Shown here: positions 1-9,228 of the stretch, in pieces
Layout: each line of letters starts with the position of its first letter
Position numbering within the stretch: position 1 is the stretch's first letter
NCBI GenBank assembly: GCA_900554315.1
Contig: USGP01000003.1
Span: 27,775 to 91,774 of the forward strand
Reading direction: 5' to 3'
Source: an uncultured Mycoplasmatota bacterium
Lineage (GTDB): Bacteria; Bacillota_I; Bacilli_A; RF39; UBA660
Length of the DNA: 64,000 nt
Notes under the pieces: model-generated
Seen by the model: only the letters and a program-made list of their open reading frames with translations
Databases searched by the model: none
What the model was told of the DNA's origin: nothing
Position numbers and translations under genes: made by a program

Positions 1-775
1 GCATTATGATAAGTAAAGCAAACAAATCACATTTTCCATATATATATTCACCATTTTCTTTTGGTATATCTAATAACTGATGATATACGGTATCATCGAT
101 TTGCTTCTGGGTTCTATTTTCATAAAGAATATCTTCATGAGCACACAAATTTCTATAATTGGCAAGTATTGGTAAGTATACCAAAAGGTCATCTACATCT
201 ACATTATAAATTTTGCCAATTTCTTGTTGATCTTCTGGTTTTAAGATAGAGAACATTTCACTTACGATTCCAAATGATAATACTTTTACAAGAATCCATA
301 AAGGAATATATCCATAATTAGAAACATAATGTAGTGTAGCTGAATGTTGGCTACCGTTTACTCTGATTTGACGTTTCATCTTCTTTAACAAATCATTAAC
401 TTGACGCTGTCTAGCTGGATCGTGTGTAAAGTTTTTTGCTCTTAAGTAGTCACGTTCTCGATAACCATATTTTTTTGATAATTGGTATGAAGTAATTGAT
501 TTTAAGTTGTTTTCAATTACTAATAAATATTTAAAAATTACATTACGAAAAGAACGATCAAATAAGAACAAGCTATATAACTCTTCAAATGTTGTTCCAG
601 AAATAAATTTCTTTTCTGTCTCTGATTTGTAAAAAAGGTGACGATAACCATTTAAGAAGAAATAATTTTCTCTTAGCAATACTTGTTTGGCATATCTTTC
701 GTCTTGGATTACTAAACCCTTATGTTTGAATATTTCAATTTGTTCATCTAGATTTTTAAATTGTTTCTCTATCAT
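1..775 (-). CDS. Abi-like (Abi_2 family) HEPN protein, 3' end cut off by the window
   Basis: The frame is open from an ATG at 773-775 to the window edge (258 codons, no stop), so the C-terminus is missing. An AGGTGA ribosome site lies at 781-786. The protein is alpha-helical and contains the HEPN-type R-x4-H motif RNLCAH at about residues 208-213, followed by a helix typical of the Abi_2 family. It also shows the usual N-terminal block with NYFFLNGYRHLF near residue 40. Family members (AbiD/AbiF-like) are phage-abortive-infection proteins, thought to act as RNases. That function is inferred from the family. No antitoxin-like partner is visible on the side inside the window. Confidence 0.8.
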   Translation of the reverse strand, partial: MIEKQFKNLDEQIEIFKHKGLVIQDERYAKQVLLRENYFFLNGYRHLFYKSETEKKFISGTTFEELYSLFLFDRSFRNVIFKYLLVIENNLKSITSYQLSKKYGYRERDYLRAKNFTHDPARQRQVNDLLKKMKRQIRVNGSQHSATLHYVSNYGYIPLWILVKVLSFGIVSEMFSILKPEDQQEIGKIYNVDVDDLLVYLPILANYRNLCAHEDILYENRTQKQIDDTVYHQLLDIPKENGEYIYGKCDLFALLIIM

Positions 776-793
776 ATTTCTCACCTATTATAG

Positions 794-802
794 ATTATAC
801 CA
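794..802 (-). promoter_or_regulatory. Extended -10 promoter for the Abi-like gene
   Basis: Read on the minus strand this is TGG-TATAAT, an extended -10, about 20 bases upstream of the AGGTGA ribosome site. No good -35 is seen. Confidence 0.5.
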
Positions 803-842
803 TATTCTTATCTTAAAAGTATGAAATTTTTGTGAATTTATA

Positions 843-851
843 TGCTATAAT
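843..851 (+). promoter_or_regulatory. Extended -10 promoter for the phospholipase C-like gene
   Basis: TGC-TATAAT at 843-851, 28 bases before the ATG at 880. An AAGGAGG ribosome site at 867-873 follows. The -35 region is weak. Confidence 0.55.
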
Positions 852-879
852 ATTTTTAACTATTTAAGGAGGTTATGAT

Positions 880-1851
880 ATGCCAGCAACTGTTGCTCAT
901 GCTTATTTTGCAAGTGATGTTTATGATACCTTACCTGCATCCATAAAAAATGTTTTATCTGTTCCAAGATTGCGAATGTTTGGGCAAAGTACAGATTCTT
1001 TTTTCTTTCTTCATTTATTATCTATACTTCCTAATCAAAGAATGGCTTATTTTCAGAGGGTTACACATACTACGAAAACTAGAGAATTTTTTGTTACCCT
1101 TATCGAATATATCAAAGAAAATCATTTAGAGAATGATATTGACGTTTGTTCCTTTCTATGTGGATTTATTTGTCATTATGCTTTAGATACGACAGTTCAT
1201 CCTTTTGTTTTTTATAAGACTGGAAAGTTTAATAAGAAAGATTCTAAAACTTATAAATATAATAGTTTACATACTTTTATGGAAGTTTTTTTAGATAATT
1301 ACTTGATTCAAGATAGAGAAAAGAAAAATCCTTATGCTTTTCCTATTCATAAATATTGTTTTGATTTAACACCATTTTCTCCTTCTTTACAAGATACCTT
1401 ACGATATGTATTTAATAAAGTTTATTCTGTTACAGATATGGATAAAAAGTATTATCAATCTTTAAAAGATATGAAATTATATATACGTATGTTCCGACAA
1501 GACAAATATGGAGTTAAAAAAAGTATATATAAATTTTTGGATTCTTTTACTTCTAAAAAAACCATAAAATTAGAATCTATTAGTTATCATTATACTATGA
1601 GTCCTAAATTGGATTATTTAAATTTTAAACATCATATATGGAGAAATCCTACAACTTATTCTATTACTAGTCATGATTCTTTTTATGATTTATATGTTAA
1701 ATCTCTTAAATTAGCAAAAAAGATGATAGAAAACACTTTTTCTTATTTAAACGGCAAGAATATTGATTTAAATAAGGTTTATCAAAATTTAAGTTATGTT
1801 ACTGGTTTAGATTGTGAATTAAAAAAAGAACTAAAATATTTTGAATTTTAG
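880..1851 (+). CDS. Zinc-dependent phospholipase C-like protein (Zn_dep_PLPC family)
   Basis: This is a 323-aa protein. The N-terminus MPATVAHAYFASDVY, the segment CHYALDTTVHPF near residue 110 and HTFMEVFLDNYL near residue 132 match the histidine/acidic pattern of the zinc-dependent phospholipase C-like family common in Firmicutes. His7, the HxxxD...H block and the HxxxE..D block are probable metal ligands. No signal peptide is visible, so it probably acts inside the cell, unlike secreted phospholipases. It has a strong AAGGAGG site and its own promoter, and diverges from the Abi-like gene. Whether it has real lipase activity is unknown. Confidence is high for the family and low for the substrate. 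Confidence 0.75.
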   Translation: MPATVAHAYFASDVYDTLPASIKNVLSVPRLRMFGQSTDSFFFLHLLSILPNQRMAYFQRVTHTTKTREFFVTLIEYIKENHLENDIDVCSFLCGFICHYALDTTVHPFVFYKTGKFNKKDSKTYKYNSLHTFMEVFLDNYLIQDREKKNPYAFPIHKYCFDLTPFSPSLQDTLRYVFNKVYSVTDMDKKYYQSLKDMKLYIRMFRQDKYGVKKSIYKFLDSFTSKKTIKLESISYHYTMSPKLDYLNFKHHIWRNPTTYSITSHDSFYDLYVKSLKLAKKMIENTFSYLNGKNIDLNKVYQNLSYVTGLDCELKKELKYFEF

Positions 1852-1904
1852 TTCTTTTTGTATATTTTTTTAATTTTTTCTCATCCTATTTTTAGGTGAT
1901 ATAT

Positions 1905-2972
1905 ATGTTTTATAGATATGAAATTAAAAAAGATAGAGACGAGAGTATTCTATATTTATATTTAACCATTAATTATGAGTTCTCAAAAGAATTTATGAGT
2001 CAGATGAATGATGATGATTTAAAGCGAAGAACTACTAATTTTATTAAAAGTAATCATATTCCTTTTGATGGAAATAAAGTTTATTTAGTTATTGATGGAA
2101 TTGTTGTAAAAGCTTTTTCTATTCCTAAAAAAGAGATTATTGAAGATAATGTAACAGTTGATAATTATGATGATTTATCTTATATGGTAACTTTAAGATT
2201 AGAGGATCAATCTGTTGTAGAAATATCTTTAAAAGAGTTTTTACTTGGTGCTTTAGCAACAAATATGGTTCCTAATTTACCTATAGAAGTATTGAAGGCA
2301 ATGGCTATCTTATATCGTACTTATGCCTGGAAACAGATGAAAGAATATAAATTGATTGAAGCTGTTAATGAGTTTTTTGTCTATAAGCCAATTGATTACT
2401 ATAAAATTGCTTTTGCTCCTGACTATGATACTATTGTTGCAACTCTGGAAGAAGCTATTCGACAAACAAAATATATGTTTTTAAGTTATGAAAATGATTA
2501 TATTTTACCATTTTTACATATTTCTAATTTTGGAATGACTTTTGAAGATTCTAGATATCCTTATTTATCTTCTGTCTCTAGTTTATGGGATGCTTCTGCC
2601 CCCTTCTACGTGGATACTATTTCTTTTTCCTATGACTTACTAAGTAAGATATTTCATTTTACTATTACCAAAGATAGTAGTTTTGAAATTACTGAAGTTT
2701 CTCCAAATGGTAAAGTATTAAAATTATCAATTGCAGGTCATGAAATTGATGGTAAAAACTTTGTAAAATTATTACATTTAAAATCCCAATTTTTATCTAT
2801 TATATTAAATACTACAAACATTTCTATTATTACAAAAGGTTGGGGAAATGCCTTAGGATTAAGTTTATGGGGTGCTTGTCAACTGGCTGCTAACGGATGT
2901 AGTTATGCTAATATATTAAATTATTATTTTCCTAAGGTTAAAATTTGTGAATATAAAAAAGAGCTTTCTTAG
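1905..2972 (+). CDS. SpoIID/LytB-domain protein, probably catalytically degenerate
   Basis: The C-terminal two thirds align with the SpoIID/LytB fold. There is an EFLLGALATNM segment near residue 115, then VLKAMAILYRTYAWK, and near the end WGNALGLSLWGACQLAANG, which corresponds to the family's GWGHGVGMSQYGA block. SpoIID is a peptidoglycan lytic transglycosylase whose catalytic Glu sits in a conserved EMP motif. Here the matching position reads TNM, so Glu appears to be replaced by Asn. No signal peptide or membrane anchor is seen. ATG 1905 is chosen as the start because the upstream GTG at 1896 lies inside the AGGTGAT ribosome site. The stop codon falls in the loop of a shared terminator. 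Confidence 0.7.
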   Translation: MFYRYEIKKDRDESILYLYLTINYEFSKEFMSQMNDDDLKRRTTNFIKSNHIPFDGNKVYLVIDGIVVKAFSIPKKEIIEDNVTVDNYDDLSYMVTLRLEDQSVVEISLKEFLLGALATNMVPNLPIEVLKAMAILYRTYAWKQMKEYKLIEAVNEFFVYKPIDYYKIAFAPDYDTIVATLEEAIRQTKYMFLSYENDYILPFLHISNFGMTFEDSRYPYLSSVSSLWDASAPFYVDTISFSYDLLSKIFHFTITKDSSFEITEVSPNGKVLKLSIAGHEIDGKNFVKLLHLKSQFLSIILNTTNISIITKGWGNALGLSLWGACQLAANGCSYANILNYYFPKVKICEYKKELS

Positions 2973-2981
2973 TGAAAGCTC
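2961..2981. terminator. Bidirectional terminator between convergent genes
   Basis: Stem GAGCTTTC / GAAAGCTC (2961-2968 and 2974-2981) flanked by A and T tracts. It serves the SpoIID-like gene (+) and T7SS locus 1 (-). The + gene's TAG lies in the loop. Confidence 0.8.
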
Positions 2982-3197
2982 TTATTTCGTATTTTTTAAT
3001 TCTTCTAAAGCTTGATCTGCATCTTTATTTAGATCTACTGTCGTTTGCAAATATTTAGAATATCTTTCTACTGTTGATAGAAAATCTTCTAGTTCTTCTA
3101 TATTTAAGTCTTTGATAATGGATTTTATAGTAGTAGTAGCATTTTCTAAATCTTTAGCAATGTTTTCTACTTGTTCATATGTTAATGTTCCTATCAT
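2982..3197 (-). CDS. Small helical protein at the end of T7SS locus 1
   Basis: This is a 71-aa, acidic, entirely helical protein (segments such as VENIAKDLENATTTIKSIIK). It has no signal peptide and no W-x-G motif. Its ATG overlaps the stop of the preceding 65-aa gene (ATGA at 3194-3197), which implies translational coupling. Position as last gene of an essC-yukD operon and its size suggest a small T7SS partner, chaperone or substrate, but no family is recognised. The gene is very likely real, with unknown function. Confidence 0.6.
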   Translation of the reverse strand: MIGTLTYEQVENIAKDLENATTTIKSIIKDLNIEELEDFLSTVERYSKYLQTTVDLNKDADQALEELKNTK

Positions 3198-3391
3198 TCA
3201 CCTAATTCCTCCATTTTTGGTTTTTTACTTAACTCTTCTTGTACTACTTTAGATTTTTCTATTACTCTTTCACGATACTCTTCAATTTGCTCTATGTTTC
3301 CGATGTTGGTTGGATTAGGCCATTGCTCTTTCATTATATTAATGCATTCAAATATTTTATTTACTGCATTGGCATAACTATTATAGTCCAT
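3194..3391 (-). CDS. Small helical protein, T7SS locus 1
   Basis: This is a 65-aa protein rich in Glu/Lys with a single Trp in a KEQWPNP stretch near residue 24. That could be a turn between two helices, but it is not a W-x-G motif. It is preceded by AGGAGGGAT just before the ATG and ends in TGA, overlapping the next gene. It sits directly downstream of the yukD-like gene (10-bp gap). It is probably a small partner or substrate of the locus 1 secretion motor. This is inferred from context only. Confidence 0.6.
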   Translation of the reverse strand: MDYNSYANAVNKIFECINIMKEQWPNPTNIGNIEQIEEYRERVIEKSKVVQEELSKKPKMEELGE

Positions 3392-3401
3392 ATTATCCCT
3401 C

Positions 3402-3659
3402 CTATATTAAGATAATTCTTGATCCATTTTTTAAATCTGTATCTCGAACTGTCTTATTTACATCGTAAACTTCTCCAGTCTCCATACTATAAAAATTACT
3501 ATTTTCTTTTATAACATAATCATTGTCAGTTAATTCTAAAAGACCCTCTTCAATCAATTTTTTAACAGTGCCTACTTTTTTATTAATAGGAATATATAAA
3601 TCATAATTTTTCTCTATTAGCGGAATAGATAATTCTATTAAAATTTTATTATTATTCAT
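3402..3659 (-). CDS. yukD: YukD/EsaB-like ubiquitin-fold protein, T7SS locus 1
   Basis: This 85-aa protein begins ILIELSIPLIEKNYDLYIP, followed by a KKVGTVKKLIEEGL helix and ending DTDLKNGSRIILI. This beta-grasp pattern is typical of YukD/EsaB, the small cytosolic ubiquitin-like component of Firmicutes T7SS. It lies 13 bp downstream of essC, with GGAGG before its ATG. A second copy at 44516-44770 shares the KILIEL start and NGxxxIL end. In known systems EsaB/YukD is needed for secretion or regulates it. Confidence 0.85.
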   Translation of the reverse strand: MNNNKILIELSIPLIEKNYDLYIPINKKVGTVKKLIEEGLLELTDNDYVIKENSNFYSMETGEVYDVNKTVRDTDLKNGSRIILI

Positions 3660-3672
3660 ATGTTAGGCCTCC

Positions 3673-6600
3673 TTAATCTTCTGTTACCCATTTTGTTAGA
3701 GCTGTCTTTCCTTTCTTAATTACATATCCAAAGTTTGGTTCTAGTTCTACTCTAAGTACTCTACTGTTTGTTGTTACTTTTAATGTAAATTGATTAGAAA
3801 TGCCATTTCCTAACCAGATTCCTTCAGATAGATTTGTATTTCCTTTGAACCAAGCTTCATAATTTAATGATTTAATGTTATCAATTGTATCAACTAAAAT
3901 AAATTTAACATTTGATACTGATTTTACTTTATCTAGCAATTGCGTTACTACAGCTTTGTCTGCAGGTAATGTTTTATTTAATATGCTGGTAATTCCTGTA
4001 ATCATACAAATATTAGTTCCTTCTGTTGTATATGCGTTATTAAGAGCAGTTGCAATATTTTCCCCTGTTTCGTATGTAACGTCTGCAATTTCACTCTTAT
4101 TAATTAAGCTATTACCATCTACTACTGAAACATTTATGCCTTCTTTTTTATTCATCATTCTTAACCATGTTTGTAAGAAATTGGCATTAGAAGAAACATC
4201 TTCTCCTGTTGTAATATAGATACCACTTTCTTCTAAGTTTACTGTACTTATTTCTAGAGTTTCTTTATTAATTCCTACTGGAATATTTCTAATACTTGTA
4301 AAGTTACTTTCTAATTGGGTTGCAGTAACTGTCTCTGGAAGTGTTGGAACTGGTTTTGCTTTGTATTCACAGATAGATTGTAATTTATCACATATTACTT
4401 TTACATACTCTGTTAACTTTTCTTCCTTATATGCATAAGCAGTTTGGAATTCAAAAATACCATCTCTACTAATTAAACCACGACCATAGGCTTTAGAAGG
4501 TTCTTTCTTTCTAACTCCAGGAATTACAGTTCCATAATCTGATGGATCATTAAATTGTAATACGACTGACTGTTTGAAATTTTGTTTCAAACGGTAACGT
4601 ACGGTATTTGGTCCACTAGTACTTAAAATAAATACAACACCATATTTTAAACAGTCCCTAGTAATTTGTCCCATGACTTCTTCATAATCATTGTAAGTAT
4701 CAATAAATCCTTCTACGTTGTTTATCATAACTACAATCATTGGTATTTGTTTTCCACCGTGCTTGATATAGAAATCATAAGATCCATTGTAGTCAACAAA
4801 CACTTTTTTTCTATCATCGATTGTCTTTAATAACATTTTAAATAAGTTGTCAATTTTTTCTTTTTCAGTAGAAAGAATTACATCTCCTACATGAGGAGCA
4901 TTTCTAAACATGGTTAATGTTTCTGCTCCAAAGTCTAAAATGTAAAAATTTACTTCTTTTGAATCATGAGAGATTATAGACGAATAGACAATACTTGATA
5001 GCATTAGTTCTTTACCACTACCAGCACTACCAAATACAATAGTATTTCCTTCTTTTGATATTGGTAGTGTTAATACATTTTGTTTTTGATTATCTGGATC
5101 ATCATACTCTCCGATAATTGGATTAATATCATTCTTTTCAGCATGAACTTGATATTTTTTTCTTAAATCTTCAATATAGATTGTATTTGGAATTCTTGGT
5201 AACCATAATTGTGGAATACTTATGTTTTCTTCTGTTGCTGTTTGAACAATATAATTAACAATATTGGTAATTTCTTCTCCTTGTGACTCTACGGTTACTT
5301 CATTCTGTTTGGTATCAAATGTCTTAATATAATTACCTACATTATCTAAAAAGTTTACAGATTGATCTACTTTTTTCTTTCTTTTTTCTGTTGGGTAATA
5401 CTGAGCTCCTGCCCAAGCTGCTTGTCCTAATGCAAATAATTCATTATAACCTACTTGTAAATAGAATCTACCAGGATTCTTTAATGATGCGGCATCTGGA
5501 CATTTTATCATATCCATACTGTCTGATTTATCTTGTACTTTTAAACATACTCTAAATTTTGAGTTTGACCAGATTTGGTCATTAACTACTCCAGCAGGTT
5601 TCTGTGTTGCTAGAATAAGATGGACTCCTAATGAACGTCCAATACGTGCTGTAGATATTAATTGATCCATAAATTCAGGACGTTGGTCTTTTAATTCAGC
5701 AAACTCATCACTGATAATAAATAGATGAGATACTGGTTGTTTTACCAATCCTTTTCGATATAAAGATTGATATTTATAAATATCTATTGTACTTTCATTT
5801 AAATTATCTCTTGCTGCATTAAAAATACGTTGTCGTTTTCTTAATTCACTTTGAATAGAAGCAAGAGAACGATTCATTTCAATCGTGTCCAAGTTTGTTA
5901 TGGTACCGGCAAGGTGTGGTAATTTTATTCCTGTTTCTTTATTTTCAAAAGCTCCTGTTAGTCCTCCACCTTTATAGTCGATTAATACGAATGATACTTC
6001 ATATGGGTGGTAATTTAATGCCATCGACAAAATATAAGTAATAATAAACTCAGACTTACCAGAACCAGTCATTCCGGCAATTAATCCGTGTGGTCCATAG
6101 AATTTTTCATGTAAATCTAGTTTAAATAATTCTTGATGCTTGTCAACACCAACTGGTGCTGCTAAAGATTTGGTTGGATCATTTGATTTCCAACGGTTTA
6201 GAATATTTAATTGTTCAATCATACCAACATTATACATTTCTAGGAAACTTAAGCTTGCTGGTAAGCTTTGATTTTCTTTGGAAATATCAATTGGTATATT
6301 AGCCAAAATCTTGCAACATTCATATATATTTAATGTTTGATCAAAATCAGCAACAAATTCTTTTTGTTTATTAGAAACCAATTCGTTTTGGAACACTCCT
6401 GATTTCTTATCTCCAATACTAATGAATGTTTTACATTCATTTGGTAAGTTTACTAGTCTAGGACTGATAACAATTAAACTAAAACCAATATTAATTTCTA
6501 ATTCACATACGTCTTTTACTAATTCAATATCACGAACCATTTTATAGTCATCAGTTATAATCATATAATATGGTTGATATTTTGTATAATCGACATTATT

Positions 6601-8226
6601 TAATTCTCTTTTACCATTATTGTCTTTATATTTTCTTGCTTGAATTTCTTGTTCTAAAACTAATGATATTTCCTTTGCTTCATCAATATTTGTAGCAAAA
6701 TAACGTACTGATTTGTCATTACTCCAGCAATGAGGTAATACTTTTAGATAGTCCCAGGTGGACTCATTTTTTTCATTGGTTAATAATACAATTTTTAAAT
6801 CTTCATAACTATGATAAGCCATCATTTGAAGAATTAGGCCTTCAATAAATTGTTGTTTCATAGATGCCATACCTATGATTGCTGTTATCCTATTAGCAAT
6901 AAATGATAAAGAAATTGGTACATTTTCTAGAGTATGTGATTCTGCTCCTAGCTTATATACTTCTTTTAAAAGATTATCATCTTCAAGAGAAAAATGTTCT
7001 TCTGGGAAACTTACATTTCCTCTTAATTCTGTATTACCCATTCCTAACCGCAAATCTAAGAAATCTGCTTGTTCAATTTCTCTTTCCCATAAATTTCTTT
7101 TTTTACTATATATAATATCTTTTGTTACAGATAATGGTACATAGTTATCAATTAAAATTTGTCGTTGTACTTTCATCTCTGTATCAATTAATTTTCTTTT
7201 TTCTTGAATATATTGGGTATATTTTTCTTGTCTTAATTTTTCTTTTTTCTTACGTTGTTTCTTTTGATATCTTTTTTGTAATATTGGCCATAATAACATA
7301 GTCATTAACATTGCAAAAGACATCAATAATGTAGGTAAAGCACTAGATAAGTCTCTACTACCATCCAATACTCCCATTAAAGATGAATATCCCATAGCAA
7401 CAGACATCATTGCCATAGTCATCATTGGTCCTACTGTATAAATTAAAGGAGTTTTATCTTCTTCTGCTTTTCCTGGAGGAGGATCAATTTTTATATTAAC
7501 CGGTTCAATCATAGTTTTAAATCTAGGTGCTCTAAAGAAATAATCATCTTCTTTATAAAATTCTATTCCCTCTTCATCTGGATTATCCATCTCCGTTTGA
7601 TGTTGCACGATTGGATATTGAATATCAAAGGTATTCATATCAAATTTTAGATAATCACCTATATTATTTACTAAAATAGAATCTTTCATGACAATTATTT
7701 TTAATCCCATAATAAAAATAATGTCTCCATATTGTAATGGTTTTGTTCCGATTGCTATATTGTTTGCATAAGTACCATATTTACTATTTAAATCCTGTAT
7801 TACCCATTTTCCTTGTGAATAAATTAATCTTGCATGTTGTTTAGAAACTAATGGAAAATTATAATTGATATGAGCTTTAGGATCATTTCCTATAATTAAT
7901 TCTCCTTCTCTCTTTAAATGAAGCCACTTTATCGTAGGATCCATGGTAGGAGAACAATATAATATTACATATTCGTTATCTGTATTAATTTTTAAGAAGA
8001 ATAGACTATAATCTTTTAAAATTGCAGATTCAATTTCTTGGTCTCCAGACATAATCTTTGTCTCAAAGTCACTCTTTATTTTCCATTGTCCATTATATTC
8101 TTCAACATTAATTAAGTTTCTTACGTTTCCAAGATAATCGTTGTCAGTAATCCAATAATTACCTGAGATTTTTGTTGGCAAAGTAAAATTATAGATTTTT
8201 GTTTTCTTAATTAATCTAACTATCAC
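3673..8226 (-). CDS. essC: EssC/YukB-type T7SS motor ATPase, locus 1
   Basis: At 1517 aa this is full length for EssC. An N-terminal FHA domain (about 108-180) contains IGNDP, SKQHARL and NSKYGTYAN. Two membrane segments follow at about 260-285 and 296-318, then FtsK/SpoIIIE-type ATPase domains. Domain 1 has an intact Walker A GMTGSGKS at 718-725, a DYKGGGL block and a Walker B LFIISDEFAEL. Domain 2 has GSAGSGKE at 1066-1073 but a weak Walker B (VVMINN). Domain 3 has no P-loop. EssC is the hexameric motor of the membrane secretion complex and recognises WXG100 substrates. The start is a GTG preceded by GGTGAT. No essA, essB or esaA gene is nearby. Confidence 0.93.
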   Translation of the reverse strand: MIVRLIKKTKIYNFTLPTKISGNYWITDNDYLGNVRNLINVEEYNGQWKIKSDFETKIMSGDQEIESAILKDYSLFFLKINTDNEYVILYCSPTMDPTIKWLHLKREGELIIGNDPKAHINYNFPLVSKQHARLIYSQGKWVIQDLNSKYGTYANNIAIGTKPLQYGDIIFIMGLKIIVMKDSILVNNIGDYLKFDMNTFDIQYPIVQHQTEMDNPDEEGIEFYKEDDYFFRAPRFKTMIEPVNIKIDPPPGKAEEDKTPLIYTVGPMMTMAMMSVAMGYSSLMGVLDGSRDLSSALPTLLMSFAMLMTMLLWPILQKRYQKKQRKKKEKLRQEKYTQYIQEKRKLIDTEMKVQRQILIDNYVPLSVTKDIIYSKKRNLWEREIEQADFLDLRLGMGNTELRGNVSFPEEHFSLEDDNLLKEVYKLGAESHTLENVPISLSFIANRITAIIGMASMKQQFIEGLILQMMAYHSYEDLKIVLLTNEKNESTWDYLKVLPHCWSNDKSVRYFATNIDEAKEISLVLEQEIQARKYKDNNGKRELNNVDYTKYQPYYMIITDDYKMVRDIELVKDVCELEINIGFSLIVISPRLVNLPNECKTFISIGDKKSGVFQNELVSNKQKEFVADFDQTLNIYECCKILANIPIDISKENQSLPASLSFLEMYNVGMIEQLNILNRWKSNDPTKSLAAPVGVDKHQELFKLDLHEKFYGPHGLIAGMTGSGKSEFIITYILSMALNYHPYEVSFVLIDYKGGGLTGAFENKETGIKLPHLAGTITNLDTIEMNRSLASIQSELRKRQRIFNAARDNLNESTIDIYKYQSLYRKGLVKQPVSHLFIISDEFAELKDQRPEFMDQLISTARIGRSLGVHLILATQKPAGVVNDQIWSNSKFRVCLKVQDKSDSMDMIKCPDAASLKNPGRFYLQVGYNELFALGQAAWAGAQYYPTEKRKKKVDQSVNFLDNVGNYIKTFDTKQNEVTVESQGEEITNIVNYIVQTATEENISIPQLWLPRIPNTIYIEDLRKKYQVHAEKNDINPIIGEYDDPDNQKQNVLTLPISKEGNTIVFGSAGSGKELMLSSIVYSSIISHDSKEVNFYILDFGAETLTMFRNAPHVGDVILSTEKEKIDNLFKMLLKTIDDRKKVFVDYNGSYDFYIKHGGKQIPMIVVMINNVEGFIDTYNDYEEVMGQITRDCLKYGVVFILSTSGPNTVRYRLKQNFKQSVVLQFNDPSDYGTVIPGVRKKEPSKAYGRGLISRDGIFEFQTAYAYKEEKLTEYVKVICDKLQSICEYKAKPVPTLPETVTATQLESNFTSIRNIPVGINKETLEISTVNLEESGIYITTGEDVSSNANFLQTWLRMMNKKEGINVSVVDGNSLINKSEIADVTYETGENIATALNNAYTTEGTNICMITGITSILNKTLPADKAVVTQLLDKVKSVSNVKFILVDTIDNIKSLNYEAWFKGNTNLSEGIWLGNGISNQFTLKVTTNSRVLRVELEPNFGYVIKKGKTALTKWVTED

Positions 8227-8258
8227 TTTATCACCAACCTATCTTTTACTCTAGGTTA

Positions 8259-8287
8259 ATTATATCTTTTTTTTGAGCTTTTTACAA
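8259..8287 (-). promoter_or_regulatory. Sigma-A-type promoter of T7SS locus 1
   Basis: Minus-strand TTGTAA (8282-8287), 17-bp spacer, TATAAT (8259-8264), upstream of essC. Confidence 0.7.
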
Positions 8288-8305
8288 CTATTTTGTGCAT
8301 AATAA

Positions 8306-8327
8306 AAAATTGCTTTAAAGCAATTTT
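8306..8327. terminator. Terminator downstream of the PHP gene
   Basis: Perfect 22-bp palindrome AAAATTGCTTTAAAGCAATTTT with T tracts on both strands. It overlaps the PHP gene's stop codon. Confidence 0.8.
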
Positions 8328-9207
8328 ATTTTTTTATTAAACTTTTACAATTATTTGTCCAAGATACTATTTGTTTTTCTATCTCTACTGGAAAATTTGG
8401 AATTGATAATGAATTATGTTTTGGGTGTGTTTTTCCATGATAATCGCTTCCTATGGACATCAATAATTGATGCTCTAGAGCATATTGGTATAGATATCTA
8501 GTTTGTTCTTCGGTTTCTGGATTATTCCAAATTTCTATTCCATCTATATATGGAGTACAACTATCTAAAATTTCAGTCACATTCTCTTTTCCATAACGAT
8601 ATGGGTGTGCTAAAAAAAGTTTTCCACCGTTTCTGTGGATTATTTCTCTTACTTCTGTAATATCTGGCCAAACAACATGCATATCTACATATAGTGGAAA
8701 ATGTTGATCCATCGTTCCTGATCTATATAAATCTCCAACACTTTCTATTTTGTATTCTTGTAAAAAGTCTTGGCCTACTTTTGTTTCCTGTAATAATCTA
8801 TATATACCAGCATGAGCAAATTCTTTACTTGCATCATAACTGTCTATATTGGGTAGTGGTAAATTTAGTTTTTCACATTCTATCTTTAATTGATTAAATA
8901 TCTTTTGTTGACGAAATGCTAATGTTCCATATTGTTTTTCTGCCCAAGATGAAACTTCTGGCAAATCAAATCCATAACATAAAATATCATACGTTTTGAC
9001 TCCTATCATGGCATCTGCTTCTATTCCACTTATTAGTTTACCTGTATAACTATTTTCTTCTAATTCTTGATATGCTTGACACGTATCATGATCTGTAATC
9101 GATGCTATTGAAATATTAGCTTGTTCACATTCATTTAATATTGAATTAATTGTTTCGCTTCCATCCAATGAATCGTTGGAATGCATATGTAAATTTATTC
9201 TTCCCAT
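8326..9207 (-). CDS. PHP-domain phosphoesterase
   Basis: At 293 aa this is the usual length for YciV/TrpH-like PHP proteins. Metal-binding motifs are INLHMHSNDSLDG at residues 4-16, SITDHDT near 36-42, a Glu in SGIEAD, FLAHPYRYG near residue 200 and SIGSDYHGK near 255. Together these give the trinuclear metal site of PHP enzymes. Relatives hydrolyse nucleoside 3',5'-bisphosphates or oligonucleotide 5' ends. The substrate here is not determined. It follows the amidase gene with only a 21-bp gap and probably shares its transcript. One copy of the dispersed TCCAC-N7-GTGGA element lies inside it. Confidence 0.85.
   Translation of the reverse strand: MGRINLHMHSNDSLDGSETINSILNECEQANISIASITDHDTCQAYQELEENSYTGKLISGIEADAMIGVKTYDILCYGFDLPEVSSWAEKQYGTLAFRQQKIFNQLKIECEKLNLPLPNIDSYDASKEFAHAGIYRLLQETKVGQDFLQEYKIESVGDLYRSGTMDQHFPLYVDMHVVWPDITEVREIIHRNGGKLFLAHPYRYGKENVTEILDSCTPYIDGIEIWNNPETEEQTRYLYQYALEHQLLMSIGSDYHGKTHPKHNSLSIPNFPVEIEKQIVSWTNNCKSLIKK
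8623..8639. repeat. Dispersed interrupted palindrome, copy 1 (TCCAC-CGTTTCT-GTGGA)
   Basis: Five-base arms around a 7-base loop. On the minus strand it reads TCCACAGAAACGGTGGA, which differs at one base from the copy at 60961-60977. Here it encodes the HRNGG part of the PHP protein, in a different reading frame from the radical SAM copies. Confidence 0.7.
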
Positions 9208-9228
9208 TTCTTCTCTCCTTGCTTGCTA

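Noticed and set aside
3875..4219. Plus-strand open frame of 114 codons
   Set aside because: It lies antisense within essC locus 1, has no ribosome site and has low-complexity Ser/Leu/Val composition.
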